Positions 30,498-36,193 of a DNA stretch of 36,193 nucleotides are shown here, piece by piece. The DNA comes from Cylindrodendrum hubeiense. Lineage: Eukaryota; Ascomycota; Sordariomycetes; Hypocreales; Nectriaceae. The translations under genes were made by a program, and so were the position numbers. The stretch spans positions 1 to 36,193 of the forward strand of contig JAANBB010000409.1 in the NCBI GenBank assembly GCA_014621425.1, in the 5' to 3' direction. Every line of letters starts with the position of its first letter. Positions within the stretch are counted from its first letter, which is position 1. Below the pieces are notes generated by a model. It was not told the DNA's origin and did no database searches. It worked only from the letters and a program-made list of their open reading frames with translations.

Positions 30498-32516
30498 TTA
30501 TTCTCGCGTGGCATCCAGAACGTCAATAATATGTCCAAAGTAATGCTTCCTTCCCCAGGTGTAGAAGAGTATAATAGCAAGGATAACGACACCACCTGTG
30601 ATGACGGATGCGTAGTTCCTGAAAACATTCATCGTTTAGCCAATTCTCGCCCACAGAATATAGTAGAAGCACTTACATGTTCAAAGTAGTGACGGGGTAT
30701 TGCTGGGGAATACACATGATGACGAACAAGAAGGCGTAGGATAGGACCGAGAAAATGTTGACCAGACGCCCATAGCGTCCCATGTTCCATGGTCCGTATT
30801 CCATACCGTGCCTCTTTCTCGCCCAGATGTGAAGAGCCACCGGGATACAGTAGCTCAAAGCTTGCAAGGTGATGGTCCCGCTGGATATGCCAAAGTATGC
30901 AATCTCATTTGCAATGTACACGGTGCTCAAGACGACCTGGATGGCTGCGCTCAAAAGCAAGGCAGGAATCGGCGTGTTCCATCGAGGACTGATTCTGGCA
31001 AATGTCTTGGCGAACGGAATGGCACCATCACGAGCTTGAGCCATGATCAATCGGCTGATTGCGCCAGTCTGATCGATAGCGACAACGAACGCAATGATGA
31101 CAATCATTGAACAGAGTGCCATGACGGCTGCCATTGAGCCAGTAGAGTTCAAGAGGATCTAATCAAGACCTGGTTAGCAACCTCTCCAGCTTCTTGGTCT
31201 CCTTCAGGTGAACTCATTTACCTGCGCCAACGGATTGATACGTGCAATCGGAGAGTCCAGCAGGGCTGTAGGGTCGCCCATGCAGAAAGCAATCACAAGA
31301 ATGAAAGGGAAGGTCAGAACAGTACCCCCCGCGACCCCCCACACCATGGCGCGAGGAACGTCCATGCGAGGATTCTGGGTTTCTTCAGTAAAGCGTGCTG
31401 GGTTGTCGATGGACATGAATGCGGCTATGGTAGGCAAGACACCAATTAGAAACGCCAGGCCGTCATTTTTCCAACCTGAATTATTCAAGGGTTGGGCGAA
31501 AACCATCTTCGCTGAATTCTTTTCCTTGGTCGTTGACAGGAGGACGATGGTGATGGCGAAGAAACCGAGGAAGTGGAATGTCATGGCTGGGTAGGGTTAG
31601 CTAGCACCTGTTGACGTGCATCACAAGGTAAGTCCTCCACGTACCAATGACTGATAGATAATGTAACATCCTGGGACGAAATATGTTGATACAAAGGGCG
31701 ATGATCATTGTAAACAACAAGATCTGATATGATTTGTGTTAGAAAGTAGGCCAGGTGATGGTGCTGTGGGATATCTCACCGCGAAGACGTGCCATCTCTC
31801 TGGCTCATAGGTGGTGGGATAGGCAATGATGGCCATGGACTGAATCTGCATGCCCACTACAAGAGTAGCAGTGATTGCTGCAACTGCAGTCATCAACAGG
31901 AGTATCCATGCCGAATACCAGCCCTTTTCACATCAGAAACGTCGGACAGAGAGGAGTAAGTGAGAGCCTACCACCTGGCGCGAGTACTTTGGAGGACAAA
32001 GACACTGAAGGACACATTAGATCAAAACCGTGACTTTACGACGGATGCTGACCACTGACCATTCCCCAGTGGGTTTGACCCGCTACTGTTGGCATCATAC
32101 TTTGTCAAGGTTAGCATTCGGTCGTCCGCAGGCTAAGTCCAGCCATGAAATATCACCTACCTTGCAAGCTCGGCCAGTGAGAAGGCCATTGCCTGCGCAG
32201 CCGCGGCGGAAAACAAGAACCCCCAGACTAAAGCGGTGGGACCACCGGTAACCAGGTTTTGGAACAAATTGGAGATGATACATTCCCACTGTTGTTGATC
32301 AGTCTATGAAAGAAATGATTGTCGATTCGAACTTACGCCGGCCGACACAGACAAGAACATAGCAAACAGCGTCGTAAAGTTGTACCGTTTGTGAAGAATC
32401 TGGTCAGGCGCAGTGAGGACTTTGTCCGTCACCGAGGCGGCGTCTTCTGGCTCCATCGGAAGGGCGGTTTTCTTGTTTTGCCGACTGGGCAGATTCATCT
32501 CAGAAGAGTTCGACAT
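30498..32516 (-). CDS. APC-family amino-acid/GABA/choline-type permease, 9 exons
   Basis: Predicted 522-residue plasma-membrane permease of the amino acid-polyamine-organocation superfamily, closest in style to fungal GABA and choline permeases. Exons: 32516-32337, 32288-32161, 32099-32060, 32004-31975, 31923-31780, 31723-31645, 31586-31222, 31158-30677, 30618-30498; their sum is 1569 nt and phases agree. Family blocks: NFTTLFAMFLSVSAG, then GGPTALVWGFLFS, SMMPTVAGQTHW, PPKYSRQ, NPARFTEETQNPRMDVPRAM, and ISRWNTPIPAL-like (ISPRWNTPIPALLL). The C terminus ends DATRE. Exons of 40 and 30 nt are unusually short but needed to keep the block linking THW to PPKYSRQ. The transported compound is unknown; in this setting it may be a nitrogen compound or a pathway substrate. 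Confidence 0.88.
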
Positions 32517-33347
32517 TGCTAGAAGAAGAAGCTTGGTTGTGGAGAGAAACCTGCGTGTAAAGACGAGAATGAAAAACGGCGTTTATGAAGTCTTGAAGCT
32601 CAGTACAACTAGCTTCGTGAATTTGGTCTTATCTCTCCTCTTGTTGGAGATATGCACGTTGGTTGTTTATCAATCCGGATCCTCGGTCCCCAGACAAGTG
32701 CAGGCTTGGCCCTTCGGAGCCGACGGACGGGCGCACCCCTTATCTCTCTAGCGTCATGCCAAGCGGGGACTACCCCGCGAAAAGCTTTGTCATCGCAGGG
32801 CCCTAAACACATATTATCGCCGATCCAGATAAGAAATGGTCGTGGGAAGTACCATGAAACTCTGTCAACTCTCGCAGCCTAGCGTCTCCATTTACACACT
32901 GTTGACCGCAAAAACACTACAACCAGCCTAATGTATTGGTTCTCCTTCTTTTTGTAGAGAAGATAGACTGCGCAAGTTGACGGAACTTTTACGGTAGTGC
33001 GTTGATACGATCTTGGCTGCCGGCATTGTGGATCCGAGATCATGCTACTACGCTTGCTGGTAAGCTGTCCATAGTAGCGCTTAACAACTAGATGATTGAC
33101 TGAGATGAAGATCCAAGCCTCAGGAGCCCCTGATTTCCCTGCTGATTGTTTGCCATGTCCTAAAGTAAATAGAGTTACGCATTCAAAATCACAGAGCAAC
33201 ACCCGAGCACAAAAAGTTTGATGAGCCTCGTACAAGGCTGAGGTTGTTGGGAATCAATCAATATTTTGCTCTACTCATTGGATATGCCCTATCAGAACTG
33301 AGATTGCTCTTGATGGAAGTCTGTACTTGTGAATGCATGTGCTAGCA
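32517..33347. other. Upstream region of the permease gene
   Basis: About 830 bp without a recognised gene. Contains the permease promoter and the 3' end of the cupin gene. Small frames on both strands lack motifs. Confidence 0.4.
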
Positions 33348-34511
33348 TCACTCATCAATCCTGATTCCCAGTTTCTCAGCGACAGCGCGGAGCTTCTTCT
33401 CATCCACGTCAGGAGCCTTGTCCGGCAGTGCGGCTCCTGCAATGGTCTCACCCGCCTCCTGGATAAGGGCCTCGATACCGTCACCACTGGTGTAGCTCCA
33501 GAAACGAACGTATTTGTTCTCGAAGCTTATCGAGAATGTGGTGTTTGCTGCCAGGAAGACCACCTCGCCCGCAAAAGCCCGGACGGGTGCCTCGTTGTTG
33601 ATGGAAACGTCCATCCAGCCATCCAGGATGATAAAGACGTGGTGGATCTTGGGAAAGGTTATCTTGCGCGACAAGACGGTCGGTCCAAATACGCTGGAAG
33701 CTTCGATGCTGGAGATGGAGAACTTGTTGGCGCTTTGCTTGGTGGTGATGAAGGGACGCGAGGTGACGCCGCCCAGGACCCATCGGGGCCCGGTGTTGAA
33801 CTTGAGAAAGTAGGGCTTCGTTTCGTTGGGGATGACTGCGTCCTTTTTAGACCAGGCGGCCGGCTCTGACACGTTCTCAACCACATCGGGATACGTGTCG
33901 TACTTTTCTTTCCAGTCCTCGCCGAGCACCTCCGCCATGGTGCCTTTGCGCTCCTCGCCCTGGAACTCTGGGAACATGACATTGTCGAACGGGACAGTCC
34001 TGTCGCGGAAGAAGTCGACCCAGTCAGCAGGACTGATTAACGGAACCGCCCTGGTGATGGGGCCCTGTGGCGTCGGCTTGTGGACGTAGCCCTGTAGGTC
34101 GTCAACGGCCGGGACGTCAGTATTTCTTTTTCAGGAGCATGGATGGACAACAACACGTACCGGTGGGACTGAAGCAAAGTCACCGGGATAAAGCATCCTG
34201 CTCTCGCCATCACAATAAACTAACATGGCTCCCTCCGTGATGAGGAAGCAGTCGTGTGTTAGGAGATGATGGTGATAGCCCTGCGAGTCCGTGAAGGGGC
34301 CGTCCCAGCCAAACACCGAGAAACTGTTTTCCGTCTGGAACTGGCTGGCGTACATGTGGAACGCGCCACGGCTGGTCGCAGGGCTCATGATGTCGCCATC
34401 CATGCGGTTGACGATGTAGCATCCCCCATCTGTGCGAGGAGTCTCGACGCGAGGCAAGGCCGCTGGGGATCGACTGCTGTCGCCCTGCAGAGTGCTTCCT
34501 CTTTCTCCCAT
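33348..34511 (-). CDS. Bicupin dioxygenase-like protein (quercetin 2,3-dioxygenase type)
   Basis: Predicted 364-residue protein with two cupin domains, like fungal quercetinases that cleave flavonol rings with O2. Exons 34511-34161 and 34091-33348 join in phase 0 across a 69-nt intron (GTACGT donor, CTACAG acceptor). The first cupin has GWDGPFTDSQGYHHHLLTHD (His at 80, 81, 82 and 86), then LITEGAMLVYCDG and YPGDFASVPPG. The second has KIHHVFIILDGWMDVSINN and GEVVFLAANTTFSIS, with a lone His pair. The first domain carries the likely metal ligands. The protein lacks an obvious signal peptide, unlike secreted quercetinases, so a cytosolic pathway enzyme is more likely. Substrate is not known. 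Confidence 0.82.
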
Positions 34512-35391
34512 ATTCAGTTAGTTTGTTAGGAAATCTAGCAAGAAGACGACTGCCCCAAGTGACAGTCAGTTCGTCGTCGAAAGAAGATATCCGCGACCGG
34601 GAGAGGTGAGAGGGCACGCTATGGAGCCGGCTCTCCTAACCCGGCTCCGATTATCCGTAAGACGCTTATCAATTTGTCCGAAATTCACGACAATGTACGG
34701 AGTATGGTACGATCATCTATGGCATGATTACTCATGGCATGACCCCCTATACACTCCGACAATAGCATTACGCCCCAGGCAGAATTATTTTGAACATTGA
34801 AAGCAGCCACCTACCTACGCAAGCGTAACCATATCCCATGTCTCACGGGGGCGGGGCTATCCGTCCGCTCACACATCTTAGAGGAGCGTTCGACGGCAAT
34901 CAGACGTCCCCAGTCAAGCAATCCCTGCTTAGGTGGCTGTAGGCCCCTGGACGGATTCATGGGCCGGGTGATAATGCAGTTCCGGATTTCTCGGGCCCCT
35001 GCCTCTCATGTGTGCAGGGATTCCGACTCCGGATCGACAGAGTCCGAAACTAGTGCATCGGATGCGTCGGGCACTGTCTATACCCACTGTGTGCCGTCTT
35101 TTCCTTGCTAAGTGACCTTGGCGTAGAACCATCACCAGGGCGTGGGAAGAAGTGTTGTCGCTGTGACGTAGGACATAAACCGCGTTCGACCGGTTCCGCG
35201 ATTGCGGACTCTGGTTCCTCGCAAATCTAGATCCTAGACAAACGGTATCTGTCCAAGCAACGCGTAAATCGAGGCTCCAGCATTGTCTTGTCTTCGTAGC
35301 TCGGGTCCTGCTATTTTGCCTGTGTGCCATTGCATCTTCGACTGTGCCGTTTTCTTTTCATCTCGTGGACAACATACTTGTCTCGGCTAAG
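34512..35391. promoter_or_regulatory. Divergent promoter region of the cupin and carboxylesterase genes
   Basis: About 880 bp between two divergent starts, no gene recognised. It holds a strong inverted repeat at 34623-34648, described separately. Confidence 0.45.
34623..34648. promoter_or_regulatory. Inverted repeat GGAGCCGG-N10-CCGGCTCC
   Basis: A perfect 8-bp inverted repeat with a 10-bp spacer, 112 bp before the cupin start. The arms contain CCGG; the spacer CTCCTAAC resembles CTCCTGAC in the spacer of the palindrome before the NmrA-like gene. A shared regulator is possible but unproven. Confidence 0.5.
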
Positions 35392-36054
35392 ATGGACAGT
35401 GACAGTCAGAGGGTCGAAATTCAGCTACCTGGGGGCACCGTCGTTGGCCTTTGCAAAAACGATCTCATCCACGTCCGCGGACTCAAGTATGCTGAAGCCA
35501 AGCGCTTTCAGACCCCCAAGGCGGCGGCGGAGACATGGGACGGTATCGTCGACTGTACCAAGCCTGCTCCCATATGCCCTCAGACTCCATCACGTCTAGA
35601 TTTTGTCACGGGAGATCTGAACCAGGGACAGACGATGGATGAGGACTGTCTGAATGTCACCATCACAGCTCCCGCGACACTCAGTGAGCAGAAGCCGTCG
35701 CTGCCTGTCATGGTATGGTTTCACGGTGGTGCGTTCCTCTCAGGCGGTGGAGACCTCGATTGTTACTGGCCACATGATCTCGCCCGTAGAGGCATTGTCA
35801 CCGTCAACGTCACTTACCGACTGGGCATCTTTGGCTTCCTCCCGATAGACGATGTCGCTCCGGCAAACATCGGGCTCCTCGACCAGATTGAGGCGCTCCG
35901 CTGGGTACAGAAAAACATCTCCATCTTTGGAGGCGATCCCGCTCGGGTCACCATCGCCGGGCAGTCAGCCGGGGCGATGTCGGTGGTCTGCATGATGACC
36001 GGGCAGGCTGATGGCCTCTTTCAGCGCGCCATCCTGCAGAGCACCCGACCNTGA
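35392..36054 (+). CDS. Type-B carboxylesterase, 3'-truncated at an ambiguous base
   Basis: N-terminal 220 residues of an alpha/beta-hydrolase of the carboxylesterase type-B family, which normally runs to about 500-550 residues. The start at 35392 (MDSDSQ) is preferred to an in-frame ATG at 35344. Visible motifs: EDCLNVTITAPA, the oxyanion-hole segment VMVWFHGGAFLSGGG, VNVTYRLGIFGFLP, NIGLLDQIEALRWVQKNI and FGGDPARVTIAGQSAG with the nucleophile Ser in G-Q-S-A-G. The frame meets an N at 36051 and a TGA directly after it, and no further family sequence follows. The catalytic Glu and His are therefore missing. This looks like an assembly join or break rather than a natural end. A pseudogene of the same family lies at 5557-6379. 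Confidence 0.88.
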   Translation: MDSDSQRVEIQLPGGTVVGLCKNDLIHVRGLKYAEAKRFQTPKAAAETWDGIVDCTKPAPICPQTPSRLDFVTGDLNQGQTMDEDCLNVTITAPATLSEQKPSLPVMVWFHGGAFLSGGGDLDCYWPHDLARRGIVTVNVTYRLGIFGFLPIDDVAPANIGLLDQIEALRWVQKNISIFGGDPARVTIAGQSAGAMSVVCMMTGQADGLFQRAILQSTRX

Positions 36055-36193
36055 TCTGCTTCCAACCCGTTTCTTATCCTGTCGTAATGTCATTTTCAAG
36101 ATCTTTTCCATGTTTCGAATGCTACGTCAAATCCTGATTAATTGTGAACCTACCAATTGCGGAAGCTACATGCCATACACCCCCCTGCACTTG
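36051..36193. other. Ambiguous base and unexplained terminal sequence
   Basis: A single N at 36051 is followed by 142 bp that do not continue the esterase in any frame seen. The N probably marks an assembly join, and the DNA to its right may not be contiguous with the gene. Confidence 0.6.

Noticed and set aside
33333..33869. Plus-strand open frame of 178 codons
   Set aside because: Antisense shadow of the second cupin exon, with low-complexity Gly/Asp composition and no motif.
1..36193. CRISPR arrays, rRNA genes and prokaryotic operons
   Set aside because: No regularly spaced repeats with unique spacers and no rRNA sequence were seen; introns show the DNA is eukaryotic.

Overview
The window looks like nuclear DNA of a filamentous ascomycete (Pezizomycotina). 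Genes are broken by short introns of about 45-90 bp with GTANGT/GTRAGT donors, CTRAC/CTAAC-type branch sites and YAG acceptors. The families are typical of that group: LysM protein, F-box protein, VBA-type MFS transporter, Zn2Cys6 regulator, questin-oxidase-like enzyme, Tad-type LINE. Repeats carry C-to-T and G-to-A decay of the kind left by repeat-induced point mutation (RIP). The genus cannot be fixed from this sequence.

Left part (1-12.2 kb), mixed accessory genes: a seven-exon LysM protein (-), an F-box protein (+), decayed copies of a cytochrome P450 (-) and a type-B carboxylesterase (+), a nine-exon MFS transporter with a 9-nt microexon (-), about 1.7 kb without genes that holds two repeat families, and an intronless FAD/NAD(P)-binding protein (+) with three palindromes upstream.

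Middle (12.2-19.5 kb), repeat-rich: a decayed unidentified ORF, a very AT-rich block, a probable solo LTR with a 5-bp target duplication, then a questin-oxidase/AflY-like gene (-), then two joined 3' fragments of a Tad-like LINE with very different levels of mutation and a third copy of the element's 3' end.

Right part (19.5-36.2 kb), a dense set of tailoring-type genes: NmrA-like reductase (-), Zn2Cys6 regulator (+), zinc-independent MDR ene/ketone reductase (-), P450 (-), SnoaL/NTF2-like protein (+), APC amino-acid/choline-type permease (-), bicupin quercetinase-like dioxygenase (-) and a type-B carboxylesterase (+) that ends abruptly at an ambiguous base near the window edge. With the questin-oxidase-like gene this resembles an aromatic polyketide or phenolic modification or breakdown cluster, but no backbone enzyme (PKS, NRPS or terpene synthase) is visible. 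The regulator has a C9 tract and the MFS gene an A7 tract, each putting the model out of frame by one base, so base-calling error or recent inactivation must be considered.

Exon boundaries were derived by eye from splice consensus, frame continuity and family similarity. No database search was run.
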